The notes under the pieces are model-generated. The model searched no databases, was not told where the DNA came from, and was given only the letters and a program-made list of their open reading frames with translations. Shown here in pieces: positions 13,301 to 24,164 of a DNA stretch of 64,000 nt; position 1 is the first letter of the stretch; the number at the start of each line of letters is the position of its first letter. This DNA is from Sipunculus nudus (taxonomy: Eukaryota > Annelida > Sipuncula > Golfingiida > Sipunculidae). The position numbers were made by a program, and so were the translations under genes. The stretch is taken from positions 77,164,124 through 77,228,123 of the forward strand of contig CM049308.1 in assembly GCA_026874595.1 (NCBI GenBank), read 5' to 3'.

Positions 13301-15118
13301 CAAATGGCGGAAATTCACTCATGGCGTTAAAATTGACTGGTCTTTTGAAGCAACGCTTCGATGTGGATGTCCAAGCTCTTGAACTTCTGACATGCAGCAA
13401 CCTTAGCCAATACGTCACTAATGTGTCTTCCTGGATATCGAACACGGTATCTTCAGTTAATTTTCAACATATAAAGGAAACCCAATCCTCAAGCTATATC
13501 CAGCTTACAGCTGTACAGGAACATTTATGGAGAAATTATTGTAAGGCTCCGGACAGCCCTGTGCTTAATTTGCCAACTTTAATTGCTATTGACAGCAACG
13601 TGCACGAACACCATTTAGTGTATGCGGTAAAATCACTTCTCAGCAGACATCCATATCTGTGTTGCACTTATGAACAGGAATCCTGCCCGGAAAAGGTCCG
13701 TATTAACATGATGCCTATCGATGAAGCATTATGTAAATGTATGGAAGTCAGGACACTAGACAAGCCTCAGACTACAACAGGAATTCCAAACATTATCATA
13801 GAGGATATACACAAAGCATTTGATCTCGGACGAGACCCTTCAATACGGGTGATTCTCTATCAGTATAACACAAGCGTACAGAACAACAAAACTTTCGTCT
13901 TAACCGTTATTCATCATCTTGCGGCCGACGCAGAATCCCTTCCTGTCATACATGAGCAGCTTTGGCGGAGCTATGAAGAATCTCTCTGTGGGAACACCGT
14001 TGATTTTGCAACAAACCTGCCCTGGGCCAGCAACGAGACGGATGAGACTTCAAGGATTGATGACCTGAACTTCTGGACAAAGATTCTTCAGCAGACCAAT
14101 CTTTCGCCGTATGTATATAAACTTTGCAATAATCTGCACACATATTTCGGAGGGGGGTCAACTAGATTACAGTGGAGTTAACAACTATTAAAAAGTATTC
14201 CGTAAACTTTGGCGTTCTATGCGTAAGTTTGACGTAAAATAAACGATACAACCTGTATTATTAATGGGCTATACATTATTTTTCTTTCAGGTAACATGCA
14301 TGGAAGTCGCTCTATAAGCCACTGTGTTACTAATGTTAATTTGACGCAGAACAAGCGATAAACCATTTTCGAGTAAATATTACCATAGCACATTACAATA
14401 ACAAATGTCTCTTGACAGGTTGCCTTTTGTTGCTACTAGCGCACGTCACCTAAGGGGACCGGTTCATGCTTTGACAGTGGAGCTCAACACAAGTCAAGTA
14501 GAATGTCTAATAAGATACTGTAACCTCAAAGTCTTGACCCCCGCTTCCGTTTTCTTGGCGTTATTCCAGTGTGTGCTCGGTTCTGTGAGCAAACGAGAAC
14601 AAGTTACTGTTGTCGTACCTGTTTCCTGTGGAAAATATCACGACAGAGAGAACAACGCAGATCCTCATTTCAGAGTCCTGCCAATTATCACTCAAGTCAC
14701 TGACTCAGCGTTTAGTGCCATCTGTCGGAGTACACAGGAAGGATTGTTAGCTGCTGCTTCACACGCAGGAATATCACTGGAAGATGTACTTTCCGATTTG
14801 TTGGCCGACAAATCGACTGATCAAAGGAATTGCATTTTGGGTGATCTCATGAACGTTATGTACGTCTTTATGGAATATAATATCGCCTCATTTAAGCCAA
14901 CGGTAGCGTCTGGTCTGGAAGGTGAATATATATCACTAGATCAGCATATCACGTGGGCCCATAATGGTCTGACACTTGAAGTGACGCATCTTGCTCCTGA
15001 TGGTCCCTTTAAATTAGTATTTAAGTATGATTCTAATTTGTTAGGTTACGAGTTTATGGAGAGACTCAAGATTTCTTACATTAGTCTCTTTGACGAAAAG
15101 CTAAATAGTTCTCCTTAG
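7105..15118 (+). CDS. Animal nonribosomal peptide synthetase, 2A-A-T-C-A-T-C
   Basis: Three exons, 7105-7392, 8410-14108 and 14419-15118, join in phase (0 and 2) to encode 2228 residues ending in TAG. Modular NRPSs adenylate amino or other carboxylic acids, load them on phosphopantetheine carriers and condense them. Visible order: hydrophobic leader with 2A motif (residues 1-62); A1 (about 116-606); T1 with GGHSL, Ser661; C1 with HHLVTDG, His872-Gly878; A2 (about 1194-1683); T2 with GGNSL, Ser1732; C2 with HHLAADA, His1931-Ala1937. There is no N-terminal C domain, so A1 is the loading module and the expected product is dipeptide-like. There is no TE or R domain, so C2 probably releases the product by cyclisation or transfer to a soluble amine or alcohol (inference). 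Substrates are not predictable. Host AASDHPPT-type transferase would have to prime the carriers. Embedding between animal genes and the GT-AG introns argue against contamination. Confidence 0.94.
7393..8409 (+). other. NRPS intron 1
   Basis: A 1017-base intron between phase-0 junctions, donor GTGGGT. It holds a run of Gs near 7470 and short open frames without recognisable content. No other gene is seen in it. Confidence 0.8.
8410..14108 (+). CDS. NRPS exon 2: A1-T1-C1-A2-T2 and first half of C2
   Basis: The acceptor is TATTTTTTTAG at 8409. The 33 codons before the first ATG (8509) read as a normal start of an adenylation domain (TFETVCKDNADRVAMVEP), so the ATG is internal. A1: YTSGSTGVPKG from Tyr268, YGSTE at 413, YKTGDL at 490, catalytic Lys604 in NGKINK. 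A2: YTSGTTGKPKG from Tyr1344, FDISVYD with Asp1389, YGPTE at 1484, YKTGD at 1572, Lys1680 in GKIDR. Both carrier serines and C1 HHxxxDG are intact. In A2 the usual Asp that grips the alpha-amino group (GrsA Asp235) is Asp1389. In A1, anchoring on the Trp-Glu pair (318-319) puts Ala at that place, although Asp312 is nearby. The exon ends at CC|GTATGT. If this intron is retained, a stop follows at 14179. Confidence 0.93.
14109..14418 (+). other. NRPS intron 2
   Basis: A 310-base intron, donor GTATGT, acceptor TCTTGACAG. It splits a proline codon (CC|G) and rejoins the C2 domain so that LSP-LPF runs on continuously, as expected between the His motif and the C-terminal half of a condensation domain. 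Without splicing the frame closes at 14181. Confidence 0.85.
14419..15118 (+). CDS. NRPS exon 3: C-terminal half of terminal condensation domain
   Basis: The final 232 residues and TAG. The segment carries the region around residues 2070-2080 (ADPHFRVLPI) that corresponds to the GxFxNTxPLR-like stretch of condensation domains. The protein stops a few residues after the domain, so the synthetase ends in C. No further exon is needed. An AATAAA stands at 15911, about 0.8 kb downstream, and is a possible polyadenylation signal. Confidence 0.88.
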
Positions 15119-18100
15119 TTTAAACATATTTTATTGTTAATGTGCCATTAGCAAATAGCAATACTGCTACGTAAATTCCTCTCGCATCAACAGTTTACAG
15201 TACAATTTAAAAAATAGTACAGTCAAATGTTGATATGAGTGAACAAAACTTTATAATTCGCAGCCTGTAAGTGAAAAATCGTAGGATTAAACTTGAAATC
15301 TCTTAGTGGATACTATATATTCATGTAAAAAGATGAAGACGTATATGTTGTCAGAATATGCTAATTCGTCCGAACCAAATAGCAGCAGTGATGGATACAT
15401 GATTCACATATTCCTGTTGCTGGGTATAACCATCAGAGAGCTCCAAAGGTTTTTGTCGCTTTTGAGTATATAAGAGACATTCAAGAAAAAATCCTTTGTA
15501 CTCAATTATCACCACACATATATTGACTGTCATCAAGAAACTTTATTTTAAACAGACCATGCTTGTGACTGCTGCATCCTATACGTAGTTTGGCATGTAA
15601 TACGTTAACATTGTTCATAAGGAGGTGGTTGTAAGCACCTCCACTTATTTCCGTTTTCAAGTGTACTTTAGCAAAATTTCGTTAGATGCAGAGTACATAG
15701 AGCAACTTCATAGCATTTACTTTGCCACGTTTGACCAGATCCATTGTCATCTGTACGAACTGTTATTGTCAATTACCTTTTGTTTGTTTTTTTTTCTCAA
15801 GAAATCGAATTATTTTATCCATATAATGATGGTGATGGTGATTAACCTTTAACATTTTTATGTTTATGACATTTTGTAGTATTTATCTTTCAGAAATATG
15901 AAGTTCAACCAATAAAACATGTAAATGCATATTTAAAAAAAACTTTCTTTAAAGACTAGATATATTCTTAACTTTAATTTTACTTTGTATAGAATATGAA
16001 TGCTGCATTAACCGTTATGAATTATATTTTAAACATGCAAATATACTCCATTACCAATACTATGTATTCCATTCACAATTATATATAACACATTCAGCTG
16101 TAGAAATAAATAAGTAAACATTTTGCATAAAAAGACTATATGATTGCATGGGCAGTCAACAAGCACAAAAATCATTTCGTTATCAGCATATTTCATGAAG
16201 ATTGAAAAAAACATGACGAATTTGCATTACTAGATTAAAATCAATTTTAAACATCGTAAATAACTTCAGATTTGCAACAGATAATTATGTCCGTGTCATG
16301 TCTTTTTTTCTGGCCAAATTTTCCCTAAATGGACTTGATCTATATTCGAGGAAGGTAACATAAGGAAACAAAAAAAAAGAAAAAAGAAAATATAAATTTT
16401 AAAAGAACATTTAAGTGTTTAATTATACTTTGCAGATTAAGACAAAGAATGTTAGGACCCGAACTTAATTAACATGTAGAACTCAAAATTTGGATTGTTA
16501 TCAGCTGAGTTGTTTGTTTTAATTACTGGACATCCGCCTTTAAGTACGGTCTTGTACACACATTGCATTCCTAATGTGTACATAGCTAAATGACGTTATC
16601 TCTTTGTTCTCTGCTGTGTTTTAGGCAAGAAAACATCGAATGTTCCAAGACAACTGTTTATTCAACCGCTGCTACTAAACCTAGATCATATGTCCATGCG
16701 CTAGGGACACTGTGTGTTAATGTTTACTTTTTATTTTCACTGTTTAGATAGATTTGACTCTGAACTGATTACTGACGGACTGGAAAGGTGGGAATTTTAG
16801 CGTTGACTTTCGTGGGTCTGGAATACAATACGGGGCCCTCTCTAGTATATATTATTTTATATTATACAGGGCACAAGCTTTCGTTGAATGGATTCTTGGT
16901 CATATATGCCAGTGCGGGTGTTACCAGACCAACGAGAGCAGGTTTCGCATGTTAAAAATATGGCTGGATGCAAAATACAGTACTACTCTCTCATTAAAAT
17001 TCTTTGCCCTGTGCAATCTGGTGTTCGAAACCAGAGAACATTTCTATACAAGCAGCTGTTACACGAATGATGTCTGAGACGACTGTAGTGTACAACTGTT
17101 GCATGAGAAGCGAGGCTCCAGTAATTTTGTATAGAGCTCACGTATCTCGTATCTTCCAGACGGTCAAGGTTTTATTCCCTCTCTACAATCGACCTTTTTA
17201 TGAACCATGAAATCGACAGCATCTCCCATTATTTCTCATTTGTCTCATGTGTTTTTGTTTATATTTTGTTATTTCAAGACAAGTCACGTTCGACATAACG
17301 GTTCATCCAACGATTTTTCTTTCGATAATTTTCATATGTACAAATTAACAGTAGCTTAACTTTGCAGGAATTTGTATTAAACTTCGTAATACTTAAGCAA
17401 TTCTTTTGCTGTGTAGTGCGTGATGCGGTGAAGGTCCGGCGCATAACCCAGGACTCCCCACGTTGCGTCAGTGAGGCTATTCACGTGACGTTACGTGAAT
17501 GGGTTTGATTACGAGGCCGCGGACATGCACTGAGTGCCTAGGCCTATTTCCTGGAAGGTTTGGATCACGTGGCATGGCTTGCATGTTTTTTACACAATAA
17601 TATAAAAAAAAAACGGTCACGACCATCTCGGTGATAATGCACACTTTATTTCAATACATTATCAAATATTCCACGAACGATTTATTCACTCATGGTTGAT
17701 TAAATATTTACATTAAATAACACCTTTTCTCTTGATTATATGTCAGTGGATTGTTGAACATGTTATAAATGAAAAACTATTGTTTATTGTAAATGAAGAA
17801 CTATAAGCATTGTTTAGATAAATATTAACTACATGTATTAATGTTCGGTTTGAAATTCGTAAAAATGAAAGGAAGGATCTAGAAATGGAAAAATAAAGGT
17901 TTTTACATAGCTTTCAATGAATTTTATGGTTCCTTGGTCCAATATGCTAGGGATTAAGATATCCTATCTAAAAGTAATAAATAAAGATTTAAATAAATCC
18001 AATCTTATTATAGCTTAATATATCACTGGTATATTAGTATAATTCAATTACTGTATTTTAATTAATATCCAGAGACATGATTTATCGCACTGCTAACACA

Positions 18101-18223
18101 TCAAGGTCTTTAAACAACAAAATCCAATATCTCTGAATATAAGATTTATGTATAAAATTAATATTAAGATTTTGGCAGATCTTCTACGTTTGTATCTGAA
18201 TGACTTCGCTTCCAACTGGGCAC
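15119..18223. other. Intergenic, NRPS to dermatopontin
   Basis: The 3' ends of the two convergent genes face each other here. AT-rich, with AATAAA at 15911. A GC-richer stretch at 17.40-17.58 kb (CACGTGACGTTACGTGAATG) has no supported frame. No gene seen. Confidence 0.6.
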
Positions 18224-18269
18224 CTAGCAGCGGTAGATATTGCAAGTGTGGACTTTCCAGCGGCGGTCC
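18224..18269 (-). CDS. DPT: Dermatopontin exon 4, C-terminus
   Basis: 46 bases after TATTGTAG encode DRRWKVHTCNIYRC and TAG, closing the third EDR-W-C motif. Confidence 0.88.
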
Positions 18270-19399
18270 CTACAATATAGATGTTAATTTTCATTCACAT
18301 TTTTCATGTCAAGTTGTAAATATCATTGAATGGTATTATGCTATTATTATTCCTCAAATGAACGTTTTATTTTATACCGACTGGTAAATACAAGGTTGTT
18401 ATTTCTGGTCACATTGATAAATGGTATCCTATGAAATTTACGCTAACGTATTTTCCTCATTTAAACACTTCCGCATTAACTTGTCTGTTACAATACCTCC
18501 AACAGCCTATCCTTCCATTGGTTAAATCACTGTTTTGCGATGACCTAAGTATGCCCTTGATCAGATATTGTTAAAGCTACATAATGATGAGATGGAAGGT
18601 CTTCGTTTATTGATATGAAGGATAGACTACGTATAACTCAGTGTTTGAGAAAAACGCTTACAAATCAGCTGAAGGTGTTTATACTATATGACAATAATTA
18701 AGATGAACTCAAGGCCATTATCAGTGCTATAGGAACCAGTCTAATTACGCCATGTCCTGATATGACGGTGATAGGTGATTGCGTCCTTTGTATGAACATT
18801 AAGCTACTTTATTGAGAATATAATCATCAAAAAATCACCAGTTAAAATTTGCAAAGATGATTTGTAGAACATTTATGCAATAATCAGGAAGAACTTTTGA
18901 TAAATAGTTTTGAGCAATCATGTACCTGCTAAATTCCAAAGTAAATTGTGTGCCAGTTTCATTTAAACTACTAATTATTATTTTCTTGTGTTAAGCAGTA
19001 TAACCTGCTTTAATCAAAATTAATGTAAACAAAATTAAATATAGACTACATATTATATAAATTTCAGTTATTCATATACGAGTATATTTGTTTTGTAACC
19101 TCGCCCAGGATTTTTTCAATATATTGCCAGAATGTTTACTTTCTGTCACTGCATCTTTTGAATTTGTATGGTTACTTACTCTGCCCCGTTGTGATGATAG
19201 GATTCAAAGCCCCGGATGATGGTATTGGCGGGAACGGAATAATCAATGTACTGATCAAAGTTGTTTATGTAGCCAGTACTCCTACAATTCCGTACACACG
19301 TGCGACGCAGACGGCAGCATTTGTATCCGAATCTGTGTATAAAATTGATAGAAATAAGTATCGGTTATAACTTTTGCCAACAAAGAAGTTCTCAATGTC

Positions 19400-19433
<34 letters not shown>

Positions 19434-21258
19434 TGTGTGCATGCTGACCGGACTATCAGACAAAATTCTTGCATGAAAAGAAGTATGAAAAGAATGGGAC
19501 ATGAACAAAACTGATAGAAACCGTTTAAAAGAGTGGATACGTTTTTTAAAATGCAGTAACTACAATATCTAGGACAAGTGATCAACATTTGGATTAGCGC
19601 ATTTCAGACCTCTGACATTAGGGAGTCGACGAAAAGCGTCAATTCCATATTCGCTAGATTTTGATTTATCGTATTTTTCTCAGATACTCCGACTCTTCAA
19701 AGACATTGTTTAGGTTAATAGTATTATTCTTCAAATATTTGCATATAGTCTCATGATGATAAATGTACGTGGAAATAAATAGATCCCTGACTATGACAGC
19801 TGACGCATGATCCAAGTTCGCGTCTAATTCTGCTACAATATGCTGGTGGATGGCTTGGTAAAATCACTGGAATATAGTGCTGCCATCTATCAGCAATTTG
19901 TCCAATCATTTAAGTTTACCTACAGGACATAAACCGTAGGTATTGTTTATGCCCTAACACTTCAACTTCATACTAGAGAAGTGTCATTCCACAAGGGATG
20001 AGAGAGATTGATTTAACAGCCCTTACTCTCTGTCCTCGTGATGGTCAGAGTGGAAGCTCTGCACGCCTGTGACCGCTCCACCTCTGGGACACTGAAAGTT
20101 CATTCGTCCGTCCAGCTTGTTGACCCAGCCGGTGTAGCTGCAGTCGTCCTCGTAATACTCGCCTGACCTACGACAACTGGAAAAAGTCATATTTTTATAC
20201 AAGTAAATGGCTACTCACAGAAAAGATTAAACTAACTGGTGTAACGTCATTTTTTGTATGAAGAATGATTCGAGGTTGAATATTAGAGCATGCATGCAGT
20301 TATGAAGGTTACCTGTTTAAATTGAGAAGGTATAATTGAGAAAAATAGAACACGAAGGGAGCTGTAAAAAAATTATTGATTAGTTTGTTAATGATTTACA
20401 TTCATAGAAAACCAACGAATTCAACATTGACGGAAGTACTAAACGAAACTATAAGCAGAGAGAGGGTTTGTTCCCTCTTCTGATCCCATGACGTCACTTC
20501 ACTAATACCTATTGTATATATAAAACGGTTTTCAATCATTTTGAACAGATGCCAAACATTTCGTACTTTTACTTTGGCTCATGGCTTTACTCATTTTACG
20601 GATTGAGTCTGACAGCGACCCAAGGGGCGTGAAACGCCAAAACAAAATGCTACATTTCATATATATTGGTCAACAGCTCAACATACACAACAGTAGCATT
20701 TGTGCAGCGGCCACGTTATGAACACATTTCAAACGACGTCTTAAACATGTTTTAAGAAGTGCTTACGTTTGAACCAGCGTTATTAAAGCAAACGCGTTTT
20801 ATACGATTATTTTATGGATTATATCATTTGTCCCCTCGATTTGGTATTTTTCCACCACTAGCATAGTGAGAAGCTCACAAAGACAGCGACCTTTGCTTGG
20901 ATCGTAGCATAGGCGTCCTCAATTAACTTGATTTTACGTTTACTTGGTTCTCCTCTTGCATAAGAATATAAATGTGTCAAAAAGAACATGACTGATATTT
21001 TTAAATTAATTTTGGTATTAATTGACCTTACTAGAATTGAAATAGCCTGTCCTCCTTCTTGTTGTCATGTTGACTTCTCCAACGGTAGAACGTTTGGCCC
21101 TCGGGGCATTCGTACCAGAAGAAGGCGTCCCATCCATTCTGCCAGCTCCTCACGTGACGCACCAGAGGCGCCCCCTGGTGTAGTGGTGTAGCTTTTGTGA
21201 AACTCCCGGGTAAATACAGGATCGCACACACCAGGGAAATACAAAGCCATGCCGTCAT
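18224..21258 (-). CDS. DPT: Dermatopontin-like extracellular matrix protein, complete
   Basis: Exons on the minus strand: 21258-21032, 20176-20027, 19332-19180, 18269-18224. Donors are GTAAGG, GTAAGG and GTAAGT, acceptors TTTTTCCAG, ATACACAG and TATTGTAG, and all junctions split codons 2+1 in agreement. The 191-residue product starts with a signal peptide (MTAWLCISLVCAILYLPGSF) and has three dermatopontin repeats. Each repeat has a GW/GY segment, then PxG or similar, then S-x-H, then EDR followed by an aromatic and Cys: GWDAFFWYECPEGQ..HDNKKEDRLFQFYC (residues 42-77), GWVNKLDGRMNFQCPRGG..HHEDREFGYKCC (92-132), and GYINNFDQ..EDRRWKVHTC (146-186). Dermatopontins are secreted matrix proteins; in molluscs they occur in shell matrix and as haemagglutinins. 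Length and cysteine spacing fit a functional protein. The only oddity is the array of start-codon units upstream. Confidence 0.92.
19180..19332 (-). CDS. DPT: Dermatopontin exon 3
   Basis: 153 bases between ATACACAG and GTAAGT. Encodes FGYKCC, a basic Cys-rich linker (RLRRTCVRNC) and GYINNFDQYIDYS of the third repeat. Confidence 0.9.
19402..19431. repeat. (GA)n microsatellite
   Basis: About 14 AG units in dermatopontin intron 2, 70 bases upstream (minus sense) of exon 3. On the transcribed strand it reads as a CT-rich tract. Confidence 0.9.
20027..20176 (-). CDS. DPT: Dermatopontin exon 2
   Basis: 150 bases between TTTTTCCAG and GTAAGG. Encodes CRRSGEYYEDDC then GWVNKLDGRMNFQCPRGG and the HHEDR motif of the second repeat. 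Confidence 0.9.
20489..20660 (+). other. Promoter-like or retroelement-tail block in dermatopontin intron 1
   Basis: TGACGTCA (20489-20496) is followed by a TATATATAAAAC block about 25 bases on and a 27-codon open frame, then AGCGACCCAAGGGGCGTGAA and ACGCC. The last part forms a GGCGT-GAA-ACGCC hairpin, as seen near the ends of some retroelements. Either a chance promoter or a decayed element. Confidence 0.2.
21032..21258 (-). CDS. DPT: Dermatopontin exon 1, signal peptide and first repeat
   Basis: 75 codons plus two bases. ATG at 21258 gives a 20-residue hydrophobic signal peptide followed by the first repeat with SQHDNKKEDRLFQF. The donor TA|GTAAGG splits a tyrosine codon. A second in-phase-independent ATG at 21250 is not used in this frame. 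Confidence 0.9.
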
Positions 21259-21266
21259 GTTGAGTT

Positions 21267-22130
21267 ACCTATAAATACAAGATCACACACGCCAAGGAAA
21301 TACAAAGCCATGCCATCATGTTGATTTACCTGTAAATACAGGATCACACACTCCAAGGAAATACAAAGCCATGCCGTCATGTTGATTTACCTGTAAATAC
21401 AGGATCACACACGCCAAAGAAATACAAAGCCATGCCGTCATGTTGATTTACCTGTAAATACAGGATCACACACGCCAAGGAAATACAAAGCCATGCCGTC
21501 ATGTTGATTTACCTGTAAATACAGGATCACACACGCCAAGGAAATACAAAGCCATGCCGTCATGTTGATTTACCTGTAAATACAGGATCACACACGCCAA
21601 GGAAATACAAAGCTATGCCGTCATGTTGATTTACCTGTAAATACAGGATCACACACGCCAAGGAAATACAAAGCCATGCCGTCATGTTGATTTACCTGTA
21701 AATACAGGATCACACACGCCAAGGAAATACAAAGCCATGCCGTCATGTTGATTTACCTGTAAATACAGGATCACACACGCCAAGGAAATACAACGCCATG
21801 CCGTCATGTTGATTTACCTGTAAATACAGGATCACACACGCCAAGGTAATACAAAGCCATGCCGTCATGTTGATTTACCTGTATATACAGGATCACACAC
21901 GCCAAGGAAATACAAAGCCATGCCGTCATGTTGATTTACCTATAAATACAGGATCACACACTCAAAAGAAATACAAAGCCATGCCGTCATGTTGATTTAC
22001 CTATAAATACAGGATCACACACGCCAAGGAAATACAAAGCCATGCCGTCATGTTTATTTACCTATAAATACAGGATCACACACTCAAAAGAAATTCAAAG
22101 CCATGCAATCATGTTGATTACCTATAAACT
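21267..22130 (-). repeat. 61-bp tandem array of dermatopontin start-codon/signal-peptide units
   Basis: About 14 near-identical 61-bp copies lie directly upstream (minus sense) of the dermatopontin ATG. Read on the minus strand, each copy contains an ATG and the codons MTAWLCISLACVILYLQ, nearly the same as the first 16 residues of exon 1, followed by CAG|GTAAAT, which resembles a splice donor. The preceding TATTTACAG also resembles an acceptor. Since 61 is not a multiple of three, successive units are out of frame. The array therefore came from amplification of the start of exon 1. Confidence 0.9.
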
Positions 22131-22441
22131 GAAAAACTGAAAGATAATGAGTGAGAAAGATAATCATCTAAAAGTCGTATATGTTATTTCTATTTCAGAA
22201 CCACGTAGCTCTACGTACGTTCCTGTGCGGATGTGCCCATAAACGTAATGTCTGCGATATACGTATATATAGTCTGATATCAATTCCGCATACGTAACGT
22301 TAACGTAAGCGTTTTTTGTCAACAATTTTACTCTGAGCACACATTTCAACGGCTTGTTGGCAAACCCCACCTTTTTCTATGATCCGCGTAAGTTACCCTA
22401 AGAAAAGTTAGAACATGTTCTAACCTTTGCGTATGCGTAAT

Positions 22442-22658
22442 CAGTAGCGGATCAAGGGGAAGGGTCCAAGGAGCCCGGATCCCCCCCCCCCCCCCGCCCT
22501 TTTTTTAATCATTCGCCGCAAACTTTTTTTAAGGGTTCGATACAGAATTTTGCTACCTGGACCCCCCCCCCCCCCTTTCCGGACTTGGGGACCTTTTTTT
22601 TTAGGTCTCCTTCGTTGTACCCCTCCCACTTTTTTCTAAATCCTGGATCCGCCCCCAG
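22442..22658 (+). mobile_element. Short GGATCC-ended MITE, copy 1
   Basis: Begins CAGTAGCGGATCAAGGGG and ends CCTGGATCCGCCCCCAG. Internal blocks (AAGGGTTCGATACAGAATTT, CCGGACTTGGGGACCTTTTTT, TTTCTAAATCCTGGATCC) recur in order at 62615-62802. Confidence 0.6.
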
Positions 22659-23015
22659 TAACGACCCATGAAAATCAGCGTATTATATACCGTGTTCACA
22701 TAACGCCAAGTCCGCGTTTCGTTTCCTCATTTTATTTTTCAAACATAACCTTGACGTATTGCAGACGTATGAATAGCGTTTTATGTACACCGGCCCTAAT
22801 AGGACAGTAATAAAACAACAAGCGTGCTTCTGATCAGTGACTACTAGGGGTGAAGGGTGGGTTGCTCCTGCGTGCGATCAGTAGTTTTGATAGCCGCCTG
22901 CAACGACGAAACGTCTTGTAACTTTAACCACAGGTGCTTGAAATGCTATCAGTGAAGATTTCGGTTAAATCTTGTGATTGTGTCATACATTTGATAAAAC
23001 AAACATGAAAACATA

Positions 23016-23246
23016 TTACCTGTTACAGCTTGGGGCTGGCGGAATCCCCAACACCCTCGTGATGATATCGATATACCAGGAATAGAATATTCGCCAAAGG
23101 GTCCCGCCTACTATTGTGACAAGTTCACGTGTCTCCGCCTTGACATGTATACGGTTTTCCCTATAACTGTCATCCGTAAACGCTTCAACGAAAACCGCTT
23201 TACTGATACACCTAAAATAGGCTATGTTATTACTAGTTTTTTTCAT
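23016..23246 (-). other. Possible upstream exon of the dermatopontin gene
   Basis: An open minus-strand stretch of 76 codons that ends near a possible donor, AACAG|GTAATA (about 23022). It sits 1.8 kb upstream of the dermatopontin start, beyond the array, and could be a 5' exon. The translation (includes SWYIDIITRVLGIPPAP) resembles nothing I know. Weak call. Confidence 0.2.
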
Positions 23247-24109
23247 GCAACGAGGTCACTGAGTGTTGTGTAATGTATTGTATAGGAGCCTCATTGTGTA
23301 CAAGCAGTCGTACATATATGTCGTGTATATGTCACGGAACTTACCTAAACAGGATATGAGCGTTGGGCCTTTTCTCCCGGATTCTTCGAAACTGCAGCAG
23401 CAGACGGATGTGGCATTTTGGTGGCGCAATTTTCAATGTCTGCGTCTGAAGTGGTTTCGTCCCGGTAGAGTATTACATACCAGCCCCCCCCCCCCCTCCC
23501 CACCTCCCCCAAATAAATGTTACATGAAAACCCTTTGTATTATGGGTGACCATGGGGTGTTACAATATATGATTTTAATGTAACTTGATATGACGTTTTA
23601 TATTGAATATTTTAGGAATGGATTTGGCTTGTTTCTGGTCAACCTCCTGTGGAAAATCATGGATCCGCCCCTGTTTAAAAACTTATAATCCAAGGTGATC
23701 CACTGAGACAAATGTTTATATATATACGAGGTATATACGAGATATATAGAGAGCAGCCAGTAAGTGCGTGGCACAAACTCAGGCCCTGGTAGGCCGGGAT
23801 TCTAACGGTGTGGATTCACATCGTAGGCTGAGAAACCAAACCGTGGAAGACCGTCAAAGAAAATTATCAGTAAAATCTGTCACTCACATTGATACCAGAC
23901 AACGTGCACAAATGTTTACATTAGGAGTATATTTTCTTTTATTGTATTTTGCGATCTTGTGAATTATTCTTACCAATATAATCAAATACTATATGAAAAA
24001 CGCCTCAATTTGTTGCATATACATGTATATAGTAACCATAAAATAAAGAAAACAACCAAAACTTTTCCCACGGTACAAATTATGCAATATATAATAAAAT
24101 AATATATAT

Positions 24110-24164
<55 letters not shown>

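Noticed and set aside
8509-14181. NRPS as a single 1890-codon frame with start at 8509 and stop at 14181
   Set aside because: The adenylation domain begins upstream of that ATG, and the condensation domain continues after a splice at 14108/14419.
7105-15118. Bacterial contamination as source of the NRPS
   Set aside because: Two GT-AG introns in matching phase, AT-rich flanks and animal genes on the same stretch.
21267-22130. CRISPR-like array
   Set aside because: Units are contiguous 61-bp tandem copies without unique spacers, in a eukaryotic genome.
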